A DNA stretch of 15,399 nucleotides, taken from contig DKVF01000024.1 of assembly GCA_002491065.1 (NCBI GenBank), forward strand, positions 29,681 to 45,079, written 5' to 3'. Under the pieces are notes generated by a model. It saw nothing but the letters and a program-made list of their open reading frames with translations. It had not been told where the DNA came from and did no database searches. Positions 1-5,778 of the stretch are shown here, one piece after another. The position numbers and the translations under genes are program-made. This DNA is from Peptococcaceae bacterium UBA7185. Lineage in GTDB: Bacteria > Bacillota > Peptococcia > Peptococcales > Peptococcaceae. Position 1 is the stretch's first letter; every line of letters begins with the position of its first letter.

Positions 1-2
1 GT

Positions 3-89
3 GCGCGTCGCGGTGAAACGTTGAGCGTTGCGGAGTTTGTCGCATTAAGCAATACAATTAGCAGTCTGGTGCTTTCGCAAACAAAATAA
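3..89 (+). CDS. rsmA: 16S rRNA dimethyladenosine transferase RsmA (KsgA), 3' end only
   Basis: This open frame enters from the left edge and ends at TAA 87-89, giving the last 28 residues of a protein. They read ARRGETLSVAEFVALSNTIS and eight more. The RRGE(T/S)LS-x2-EF-x2-LSN pattern is the conserved C-terminal end of RsmA/KsgA, which dimethylates two adjacent adenosines near the 3' end of 16S rRNA. The catalytic methyltransferase domain lies outside the window, so the call rests on the tail alone. A hairpin with a T-run follows at 151-189. RsmA lies near the replication origin in many Bacillota, which fits the other genes here. Confidence 0.75.
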   Translation, partial: ARRGETLSVAEFVALSNTISSLVLSQTK

Positions 90-150
90 TTGACTTTCGC
101 GCTGTTTCCTGATAACATTGTAAGGGAATATGTATAGCCAAAGTATCCCG

Positions 151-189
151 TTACGCAATATAGTTTTACCCTATTTTGCGTAATTTTTT
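151..189 (+). terminator. Intrinsic terminator downstream of rsmA
   Basis: TTACGCAATATAG (151-163) pairs with CTATTTTGCGTAA (171-183) at 12 of 13 positions across a 7-nt loop, and six T follow at 184-189. It lies between the rsmA stop and purA, so purA probably has its own promoter. I find no convincing -35/-10 pair in the remaining 60 bases. Confidence 0.8.
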
Positions 190-264
190 GCGTGTAGAAC
201 TACAGTGTGCAAACGCCATTCTATGTTGTAGCACACAATATATTTGAAGGGGTTGTCAATCACT

Positions 265-1551
265 ATGGCAGGATTAGTATTATTGGGCGCTCAATGGGGC
301 GATGAAGGAAAAGGGAAAGTTACGGACTATTTAGCAGAGCAGGCCTCTACGATTGTGCGGTATCAGGGTGGCAATAATGCCGGTCATACCGTTGTGGTAG
401 GCGATGAAGAATTCAAATTGCGTTTGATTCCTTCTGGGATTCTTTATCCGGGAAAAACCTGCGTGATCGGTAACGGTGTCGTAGTAGATCCAAAAGTGAT
501 GTTGGGGGAAATTGCTTACCTGCAAAGCAAAGGTGTAGATACCAGCAAGCTGCGTGTGAGTGAACGGGCACATGTGATCATGCCTTATCATATTGCCATT
601 GATACCTATGAGGAAGCTGCCAAAGGCGACAAAAAAATCGGGACGACCAAAAATGGTATTGGTCCCTGCTATATGGATAAATATGCTCGCGTGGGGATTC
701 GCATTGCCGATCTTATGGACAAAGAGGTATTTGCCGAACGGCTGAAAACAGTATTGGCTGCCAAAAATGACCTCATTGTCAAATTGTACGGCGGCGAACC
801 GTTCCAATTTGAAGATGTTTATAATCAATACTGCGATTATGCAGACCAGTTGCGTCAGTATGTAGCGGACACTTCGGTTTTAGTATCAGAAGCGCTGCAA
901 AAGGGCGACAATGTAGTATTTGAAGGTGCGCAGGGCACGTTATTAGATATCGACCACGGTACGTATCCTTATGTAACTAGCTCCAATCCTATTGCCAGCT
1001 ATGCTTGCGTAGGTGCTGGCATTGGGCCGACCAATATTAAAAATGTTCTGGGTATTATCAAAGCCTATACAACTCGTGTTGGGGAGGGTCCATTCCCTAC
1101 AGAATTATTTGATGAGACCGGTGCTGCACTGCAGAAAATCGGTCACGAATTTGGTACTGTTACTGGTCGTACCCGCCGTTGCGGTTGGATTGATATGGTG
1201 ATGCTCAACTATGCAATTCGCTTGAGCGGCATCAATGAATTTGCACTCATGAAGCTGGATGTGTTGGATACATTGGAAACAGTAAAAATCTGCACACATT
1301 ATGAATGCAATGGTGAAAAAGTGGTACACTTCCCGACCAGTCTGAAAAAGCTGGCTGAATGCAAACCGGTTTACGAAGAGTTGCCTGGTTGGAAGACTGA
1401 TACTTCCGGCTGCACCACCTTTGAGGCACTGCCAGAAAATGCAAAGCGTTATGTAGCGCGCATTGAAGAATTAACCGGCGTGCCTGTGAAGATTGTGGCT
1501 GTAGGTCCAAGACGGGATCAGACTATTATCCGCGGAAATTTATTTGACTAA
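265..1551 (+). CDS. purA: Adenylosuccinate synthetase
   Basis: PurA makes adenylosuccinate from IMP, aspartate and GTP, the first committed step from IMP to AMP. It is a cytosolic homodimer. The 428-residue protein has the usual family length. It shows the phosphate loop GDEGKGK (residues 12-18, with catalytic Asp13), GGNNAGHT (35-42, catalytic His41), IGTTKNGIGP, the TTRVGEGPFPTE segment and the GRTRRCGWID region that contacts aspartate and IMP. I chose ATG 265 because MAGLVLLGAQWGDEG is the normal N-terminus and AAGGGG (247-252) sits 12 bases upstream. In-frame TTG codons at 244 and 253 would overlap that ribosome site. The gene stands alone between two terminators. A 6-bp inverted repeat, GTGTGC (205-210) and GCACAC (231-236), lies in the presumed leader; its role is unknown. 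Confidence 0.97.
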   Translation: MAGLVLLGAQWGDEGKGKVTDYLAEQASTIVRYQGGNNAGHTVVVGDEEFKLRLIPSGILYPGKTCVIGNGVVVDPKVMLGEIAYLQSKGVDTSKLRVSERAHVIMPYHIAIDTYEEAAKGDKKIGTTKNGIGPCYMDKYARVGIRIADLMDKEVFAERLKTVLAAKNDLIVKLYGGEPFQFEDVYNQYCDYADQLRQYVADTSVLVSEALQKGDNVVFEGAQGTLLDIDHGTYPYVTSSNPIASYACVGAGIGPTNIKNVLGIIKAYTTRVGEGPFPTELFDETGAALQKIGHEFGTVTGRTRRCGWIDMVMLNYAIRLSGINEFALMKLDVLDTLETVKICTHYECNGEKVVHFPTSLKKLAECKPVYEELPGWKTDTSGCTTFEALPENAKRYVARIEELTGVPVKIVAVGPRRDQTIIRGNLFD

Positions 1552-1566
1552 TTGTTACAGAACTAC

Positions 1567-1616
1567 AAAAAGGACTGTCCTCAAAACGCTTGTTATACGT
1601 TTTGTGACAGTCCTTT
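1567..1616. terminator. Bidirectional terminator between purA and the ORP-like operon
   Basis: A long hairpin: AAAGGACTGTC (1569-1579) pairs perfectly with GACAGTCCTTT (1606-1616), and inside it CAAAACG (1582-1588) pairs with CGTTTTG (1598-1604). The two stems are separated by CT on one side and T on the other. Read on the minus strand the stem is followed by TTTTT, so it is strongest for the leftward operon; purA reads into it from the other side. Confidence 0.85.
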
Positions 1617-1640
1617 CTCATATCTTTATAAAGTGTTCAC

Positions 1641-2003
1641 TTAGTGTTCGCCGCATTCATCATGATGCTGATGTTCGTGACAAACAGCGCCGTTTGATTT
1701 GAGTTCGCCCCGCAGATAAGCCAGTACTGCTGCCTGCGCATCTCCACTGGCACCGGTCACAACTTCTACATTGCGTTGTTGAAAAATGTCTACAGCTCCG
1801 CCGCCCATACCGCCAGCTAATACAACAACAGCGCCGTTGTCTGCTAAGAAATTGGGCAGAAAGCCTGGTTTGTGTCCTGGATTTGCTACGGATTCCGATT
1901 TTACAATTGCATTTTCTTCTGTATCAAAAAACATAAATTTGGCACAATGCCCAAAGTGTTGGGCAACTTGTTCTCCTTCACAAGCGACTGCAATTCTTTT
2001 CAT
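1641..2003 (-). CDS. NifX/NifB-like (dinitrogenase FeMo-cofactor family) protein with His/Cys-rich tail
   Basis: A 120-residue protein of the Nitro_FeMo-Co family (MTH1175, NifX, NifY and NifB C-terminal domains, and Desulfovibrio orange protein). The fold runs from MKRIAVACEG to about residue 100. Key segments are HFGHC (16-20), NPGHKPGFLP (41-50) and the Gly-rich LAGGMGGGAVDIF (62-74). Family members bind preformed metal-sulfur clusters. The tail CHEHQHHDECGEH (108-120) has two Cys and five His and looks like a metal-binding appendage. ATG 2003 is preferred: GGGAG (2013-2017) lies 9 bases upstream of it but only 3 bases from the other ATG at 2009. It is the last gene of the leftward operon, 45 bases after the mrp-like gene. 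The family is firm. The cluster it carries is unknown, and no nitrogenase genes are present here. Confidence 0.85.
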   Translation of the reverse strand: MKRIAVACEGEQVAQHFGHCAKFMFFDTEENAIVKSESVANPGHKPGFLPNFLADNGAVVVLAGGMGGGAVDIFQQRNVEVVTGASGDAQAAVLAYLRGELKSNGAVCHEHQHHDECGEH

Positions 2004-2048
2004 TTTCATGCACTCCCATTCTTTTTTTATTATGAATTGATTTGTTTT

Positions 2049-2882
2049 TTACAGCAATTGCTCTAATTTGTTCACGACACCGTCCATCCAGTTAAATTCC
2101 AGATGTTCCAGCTCACCACTGTCGCAATGGGCGGCAATAGCTGGGTCAATGGGCAGCTTCGCCAATACATCCAAATGATAGGTCTGGGCAATTTCATCGA
2201 TGTGGCTGTCGCCAAAAATCTGATAGTCCTTGCCGTTATCTGGACAATGGAAATAGGACATATTTTCTACCAGGCCCAGTACAGGAATGTTCATCATTTC
2301 TGCCATTTTGACGGCTTTGGTCACGATCATGGAAACCAACTCCTGCGGTGAGGTGACAATCAGAATGCCGTCCACCGGCAGTGATTGAAATACTGTGAGG
2401 GGCACATCTCCTGTGCCTGGCGGCATGTCGATAAACATATAGTCTACTTCGCCCCAAAGCACATCGTGCCAAAACTGTGTGACTGCATTGGCAATTACTG
2501 GTCCGCGCCATACCAAAGGGTCTGTGTCGTGCTCCAGCAATAGATTGGTGGACATCAGCTTGATACCGTTGGCTAGAGTGGTTTTAGGAATCATGCCCTG
2601 TTCGGTGCCGGTAGCCTGGCTGTGAATACCGAAAATTTTCGGAATAGACGGCCCAGTGATGTCCGCGTCTAAGATTGCAGTCTTATAACCTTTGCGCGCC
2701 ATAGCGATAGCAGATAATGAGGTGACCAGCGATTTGCCTACGCCGCCTTTTCCGCTGACTACGCCAATCACTTTTTTTACACTGCTGAATTCATTGAGGG
2801 GTTCGTAGCTGGGGCCTTCCTGACGTTCTCCGCAGGAGGAATCTCCACAGCTTCCGCAATTATGATTACAACTTTCTGACAT
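2049..2882 (-). CDS. mrp: Mrp/NBP35-type Fe-S carrier ATPase
   Basis: A 277-residue P-loop ATPase of the Mrp/ApbC/NBP35 group, which carries or assembles Fe-S clusters; in Desulfovibrio an Mrp-type protein partners the orange protein. The N-terminus has a cysteine motif, C5, C9, C12 and C17 (CX3CX2CX4C), a possible cluster site. Then come the deviant Walker A GKGGVGKS (44-51), DADITGPS (72-79) and IDMPPGTGD (151-159). The usual C-terminal CPxC motif that holds the bridging cluster in Mrp dimers is incomplete: it reads CPDN (C213 to N216), so the second cysteine is missing. AAGGAG lies 10 bases before ATG 2882. It follows the second MinD-ferredoxin gene by 44 bases and is fifth in the operon. 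The ATPase family is certain; the substrate cluster and partner are inferred from its neighbours. Confidence 0.92.
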   Translation of the reverse strand: MSESCNHNCGSCGDSSCGERQEGPSYEPLNEFSSVKKVIGVVSGKGGVGKSLVTSLSAIAMARKGYKTAILDADITGPSIPKIFGIHSQATGTEQGMIPKTTLANGIKLMSTNLLLEHDTDPLVWRGPVIANAVTQFWHDVLWGEVDYMFIDMPPGTGDVPLTVFQSLPVDGILIVTSPQELVSMIVTKAVKMAEMMNIPVLGLVENMSYFHCPDNGKDYQIFGDSHIDEIAQTYHLDVLAKLPIDPAIAAHCDSGELEHLEFNWMDGVVNKLEQLL

Positions 2883-2926
2883 AACTCGTTCGCTCCTTTA
2901 TTGTACCGTTTTTTATTGTAGCTCGA

Positions 2927-3802
2927 TTATTTTGTGATGGCGTGAAAGATTGCCATTGTGTTGTCGTAAACTTTCTTCATAGCCTCACCAGCAGCGCAAT
3001 CACGGTCTACAATAGTCTGACCGCTGTTGATAGCCTGTACCGCCTCCAAATCAAATGGAATGCGCCCCACAAAAGGAATGTCTCGCCGATAACAAAAATC
3101 TTCAATCTTATCTGTATTTTCTACGTTGGTATCGAATTTATTCACGCAGACCACAGTCAATACCTGAAAAATTTCTGCGGTGTGAACAATCCGCTCTAAA
3201 TCACTGATGCCTGATACGGATGGCTCTGCAACAATCAGCGCCATGTCCACACCGGACAGTGAGGCGATTACCGGACAGCCAATCCCCGGCGAACCGTCAA
3301 TAATGGCGAAAGGCGCATCTTTTGCCGCGTGGCGCATGCGCTTTTTCACCTGGGTAACCAGCATACCAGAATTTCCACTGCCCATTTTCAGCTGGGCAGT
3401 GGAAAATACATTGCTGTCATTTTGATAAAGCTGCATTTCACCGGCCAATTGTTCTTCCATTTGGATCGCGTTGGCTGGACACACATAATCGCATACGCCG
3501 CATCCTTCGCAGGCGAAGGGATTCACGGTATACTGTCCGTTTGTTTTCTCGATGGCGTGAAATTGGCAATGATACAGGCAGCTGCCACATTTTACGCAGG
3601 CCTGCGGATTGATGCGCGCCTTGGGTAGTCCATAATAATTTTCTTTTTCTGGCGGTGCGTCGCATTGCGTGACCAGGTGCAGATTGGGCGCATCTACATC
3701 GCAATCGGCAAAGGCCTGTGCCTCTGCCAGCTTGATAAATGCGCTGGCTACCGTTGTCTTTCCGGTGCCTCCTTTACCGCTCAGGATTAACAGATGCTTC
3801 AT
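2927..3802 (-). CDS. MinD-superfamily ATPase with inserted 2[4Fe-4S] ferredoxin domain (second copy)
   Basis: A 291-residue soluble protein in which a MinD/ParA-type ATPase is split by a bacterial ferredoxin insert. Walker A is SGKGGTGKTT (8-17), with the lysine of the deviant motif, and the switch-like region is DCDVDAPN (33-40). The insert has two CX2CX2CX3C clusters, C69/72/75/79 and C98/101/104/108, followed by the ATPase half with DGSPGIGCP (169-177). Such proteins occur as tandem pairs in anaerobes, including the Desulfovibrio orange-protein operon; they are thought to couple ATP hydrolysis to electron transfer or cluster handling, but the substrate is not established. AGGAGG lies 9 bases before ATG 3802. 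The start overlaps the 3' end of the upstream paralogue by 29 bases, which points to translational coupling and possibly a heterodimer. Confidence 0.93.
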   Translation of the reverse strand: MKHLLILSGKGGTGKTTVASAFIKLAEAQAFADCDVDAPNLHLVTQCDAPPEKENYYGLPKARINPQACVKCGSCLYHCQFHAIEKTNGQYTVNPFACEGCGVCDYVCPANAIQMEEQLAGEMQLYQNDSNVFSTAQLKMGSGNSGMLVTQVKKRMRHAAKDAPFAIIDGSPGIGCPVIASLSGVDMALIVAEPSVSGISDLERIVHTAEIFQVLTVVCVNKFDTNVENTDKIEDFCYRRDIPFVGRIPFDLEAVQAINSGQTIVDRDCAAGEAMKKVYDNTMAIFHAITK

Positions 3803-4640
3803 TGTTCGCCGCCTCCTTAATCTGCTCTAATATTTCACGGAACAGTTGACCATATTTTTCATTTACCTTACTGATAATCTGTGCATTGGCATTTAGATGT
3901 CCCAGTTCCCCATCGAAAGGAATCCGTCCTAATATCGGGATGTCATGGGCAATGCAGAATTGTTCTGCCGGGTTTTCACTGTCCAGACATTTGTTTAATA
4001 CTACGCCGAAGGGTTTATGGAAAATCTGTACTAATTCATATACCATATTTAAGTTGTGCACGCCGAATACGGTAGGCTCTGCCACCAAAATGCAGAAATC
4101 TGCATCCAGAATGCTCTCCATAACCACACAGGCGCTGCCCGGCGGACAGTCGATGATCTGTAATGGTGTGGTATTGTTTTTCATGTCCTGCAACATTGTT
4201 CGGATGATAGGGACACCAGACTCTTCTCCCATATTCAGCATGCCGCTGATAACCTGTACATTACCTGAATTGCCGTGCATGATTTTTCCGATGGGGCGTT
4301 TTGTTTCCTTGACAGCTTGCTGCGGGCATACCAATATGCAGCCGCCGCAAGGGTGGCAGACGTCGGGAAAGACAACAGCCTTATCTCCGATCGCGGCGAT
4401 GGCGTTGAATTTGCAGAAGTCAATGCATTGACGGCAGCCGTTGCAGCGGTCTGCATCCACTTCAGGAGATTTGATAAATACTGTCGTTTCTTTGATATCC
4501 TGCGGTTTGAGGAAAAGATGGCCATTGGGTTCTTCCACATCGCAATCATAGTAAGCGGCGCGTTCCGCTACTGCTGCCAGATTGACTGAAACCAATGTTT
4601 TTCCGGTGCCGCCTTTTCCGCTGAGCACTGCAATTTTCAT
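3774..4640 (-). CDS. MinD-superfamily ATPase with inserted 2[4Fe-4S] ferredoxin domain (first copy)
   Basis: A 288-residue paralogue of the gene that follows it. It has Walker A SGKGGTGKT (7-15), DCDVEEPN (32-39), and a ferredoxin insert with CNGCRQCIDFC (C66/69/72/76) and CHPCGGCILVC (C95/98/101/105). The second half carries IIDCPPGSAC (162-171), the Walker B/switch II region. Both copies keep all eight cluster cysteines and the P-loop lysine, so both look active, but they are clearly diverged and not a recent duplication. GGAGG lies 8 bases before ATG 4640, and one base separates the start from the stop of the upstream NifX-like gene. With its overlap at the 3' end this forms a tightly coupled NifX-MinD-MinD module. 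Its role in cluster assembly or electron delivery is inferred from the orange-protein operon, not shown by the sequence. Confidence 0.93.
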   Translation of the reverse strand: MKIAVLSGKGGTGKTLVSVNLAAVAERAAYYDCDVEEPNGHLFLKPQDIKETTVFIKSPEVDADRCNGCRQCIDFCKFNAIAAIGDKAVVFPDVCHPCGGCILVCPQQAVKETKRPIGKIMHGNSGNVQVISGMLNMGEESGVPIIRTMLQDMKNNTTPLQIIDCPPGSACVVMESILDADFCILVAEPTVFGVHNLNMVYELVQIFHKPFGVVLNKCLDSENPAEQFCIAHDIPILGRIPFDGELGHLNANAQIISKVNEKYGQLFREILEQIKEAANNEASVNPER

Positions 4641-4641
4641 T

Positions 4642-5004
4642 TTAATTGCCTCCGTGTCCGTGAAATCCGGGATGAATATCTGTTAATTCCTGCAAAGCGC
4701 CCTGTTGGAAAGCCTGCAGATTGTCGTCAACTGACAGTCCTTCGCTCTGATATAGTTTTATACCGGCGGCCTGCAGCACCTTGGCGGCATTCTCACCGCA
4801 ACGGGGCGCCAACAGTACTTCCGCTTTTTCGTCTACGATTACCTGAGCCGCTTTAATGCCCGCACCGCCCTGCATTGCGATACCGCTGTTGTCCAGATAT
4901 TTTTTTTCTTTTGTTTCGGTATCATAAATCAAGAACATACTGGTACGTCCAAAGGATGGACAAATTTCTGTCTGGTTATCTTCTACTGGAATTGCAATTT
5001 TCAT
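4642..5004 (-). CDS. NifX/NifB-like (dinitrogenase FeMo-cofactor family) protein
   Basis: A 120-residue single-domain Nitro_FeMo-Co family protein. It begins MKIAIPVEDNQTEICPSFGR, the usual first strand and cluster-site region, and continues with the Gly-rich GIAMQGGAGIKAAQ (41-54) and VLLAPRCGENAAKVL (63-77). It ends in a short His/Gly tail, HPGFHGHGG (111-119). It differs strongly from the other family member at 1641-2003: it has SFGR instead of HFGHC, and cysteines at C15 and C69. The two therefore probably handle different ligands or act as scaffold and carrier. AAAGGAG lies 10 bases before the ATG. It is the second gene of the operon, 39 bases after the DUF134 gene and 1 base before the first MinD-ferredoxin gene. 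It is the most likely counterpart of the cluster-binding orange protein, but that assignment is inference. Confidence 0.88.
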   Translation of the reverse strand: MKIAIPVEDNQTEICPSFGRTSMFLIYDTETKEKKYLDNSGIAMQGGAGIKAAQVIVDEKAEVLLAPRCGENAAKVLQAAGIKLYQSEGLSVDDNLQAFQQGALQELTDIHPGFHGHGGN

Positions 5005-5043
5005 AACATACTCGCTCCTTTTGTTTTTTGAGTTTATTTTTGT

Positions 5044-5433
5044 TCAGTTTGTTCTGCTTTCTCGCTCTGCTTGCTGCTGCGCTAACTGCCGCATTCTATC
5101 CTTCTGACAGCCTGTTTTATGGCAGCAACCGTTTTGTCCGTCGCATAAATGATAGTCGCCGCCTTCAATGTACAGGATACGACCCTCCACCAGTGCTAAC
5201 GCCAACTTATGCCGCGCCTCCACATAGATTCCTTGTACGGTAGTGCGTGCAATGTTCATATGGTTGGCACATTCTTCCTGGTTCATCCCTTCCAAGTCAA
5301 TCAGACGGATGGTTTCATACTCGTCCACCGTCATTTGAATCATAGACTCCGAATCTACGCAGGTGCCCAGCGGGCCAAATTGATTATTGTTCGGCAGACA
5401 ACACACTTTGCGCCATTTTCTGGGTCTTGGCAA
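5044..5433 (-). CDS. DUF134 (UPF0251) family HTH protein, probable operon regulator
   Basis: A 129-residue DUF134 protein, recognised from the start MPRPRKWRKVCCLP and the central sigma-like helix-turn-helix at about residues 48-78 (EGMNQEECANHMNIARTTVQ onward). The C-terminus has a Cys/His group, CDGQNGCCHKTGC (97-109), which may bind a metal or Fe-S cluster. The start is set at TTG 5433: the perfect AGGAGGT at 5444-5450 lies 10 bases upstream and family members begin MPRPR. A GTG at 5445 in the same frame overlaps the ribosome site and is unlikely. DUF134 genes commonly sit beside NifX-like and MinD-ferredoxin genes. It is the first gene of the operon, directly behind a promoter flanked by two dyads, so autoregulation is likely. 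No DNA-binding role has been shown for this protein. Confidence 0.85.
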   Translation of the reverse strand: MPRPRKWRKVCCLPNNNQFGPLGTCVDSESMIQMTVDEYETIRLIDLEGMNQEECANHMNIARTTVQGIYVEARHKLALALVEGRILYIEGGDYHLCDGQNGCCHKTGCQKDRMRQLAQQQAERESRTN

Positions 5434-5458
5434 TGTATGGTGCACCTCCTTATATTTC

Positions 5459-5508
5459 TGACATATATCGTTTATGCACTTATTATAACACTTTTCTGAT
5501 ATATGTCA
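5459..5508. promoter_or_regulatory. Two facing copies of a GAYATATRTC dyad, putative operators
   Basis: TGACATATATC (5459-5469) and GATATATGTCA (5498-5508) form a perfect 11-bp inverted repeat with a 28-bp spacer. Each arm is also a near-palindrome (GAYATATRTC), so the arms can be read as two binding sites for a dimer about 39 bp centre to centre. One arm overlaps the -35 hexamer of the leftward promoter and the other lies just past its expected start site, a layout suited to repression, possibly by looping. The DUF134 protein encoded next to it is the obvious candidate ligand. Confidence 0.6.
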
Positions 5509-5509
5509 A
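5482..5509 (-). promoter_or_regulatory. Sigma-70 promoter of the ORP-like operon
   Basis: On the minus strand a consensus -35 TTGACA (5504-5509) is separated by 16 bp from a consensus -10 TATAAT (5482-5487). Transcription would start near 5475, giving a leader of about 40 bases to the DUF134 gene. Both hexamers match the consensus perfectly, so the promoter would be strong unless repressed. No sigma-54 type -24/-12 element is seen, unlike the Desulfovibrio orange-protein operons. Confidence 0.85.
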
Positions 5510-5537
5510 TAACTTATCTGTTTGTGTGTTTCTATTC

Positions 5538-5559
5538 TTTCATTGTCACAGCAATGAAA
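5538..5559. repeat. 8-bp inverted repeat upstream of the operon promoter
   Basis: TTTCATTG (5538-5545) and CAATGAAA (5552-5559) are perfect complements around a 6-bp centre. No gene reads into it from either side, so it is unlikely to be a terminator. It lies about 30 bp upstream of the -35 box of the leftward promoter, where an activator could bind. Confidence 0.4.
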
Positions 5560-5612
5560 AACATTTTATTTCAAATTGTTTTTTCCGAATAATCAGCATA
5601 AAAAATTGCGAA

Positions 5613-5628
5613 TGTTTCACGTGAAACA
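5613..5628. promoter_or_regulatory. parS centromere site for ParB/Spo0J
   Basis: TGTTTCACGTGAAACA is an exact copy of the 16-bp parS consensus bound by ParB/Spo0J, and the dyad extends to 20 bp (5611-5630). parS sites cluster around oriC and nucleate ParB spreading and SMC loading. It lies in a gap between divergent genes, about 12 bp upstream of the -35 region of the decarboxylase promoter. Confidence 0.92.
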
Positions 5629-5641
5629 TTTTGAAAACATA

Positions 5642-5668
5642 TTTACAAACCCAAGCCGGTGTTATACT
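5642..5668 (+). promoter_or_regulatory. Extended -10 promoter for the decarboxylase-tmk unit
   Basis: TGTTATACT (5660-5668) is an extended -10 element with hexamer TATACT at 5663-5668. TTTACA at 5642-5647 is a possible -35, but its 15-bp spacing is short, so the extended element may carry most of the activity. The leader would be about 100 bases. Within it GCTG (5700-5703) plus AGAAAAA (5705-5711) can pair with TTTTTCTCAGC (5748-5758), a long-range stem of unknown meaning. Confidence 0.55.
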
Positions 5669-5778
5669 CTTAAAGATACGTGAAATAAGTTAAAACCAAG
5701 CTGCAGAAAAAATGAGCGAATAACCTTTTTGTCTAATGCAGGCAACGTTTTTCTCAGCATAGATTGGAGCAATCAGCA

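Noticed and set aside
3881..4589. Open frames on the plus strand opposite the MinD-ferredoxin genes
   Set aside because: They are antisense shadows of genes with clear motifs and lack ribosome sites and recognisable domains.
2049..4640. ParA/MinD chromosome partitioning or septum-placement genes, given the nearby parS
   Set aside because: The three ATPases carry ferredoxin inserts or Mrp cysteine motifs and lack a ParB or MinC/MinE neighbour, so they fit Fe-S or metal-cluster handling. The parS proximity is probably coincidental.
1641..5004. Nitrogen fixation gene cluster
   Set aside because: NifX-like domains are present, but no nifH, nifD, nifK, nifE or nifN and no radical-SAM NifB domain. 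These small domains occur widely in anaerobes that do not fix nitrogen.
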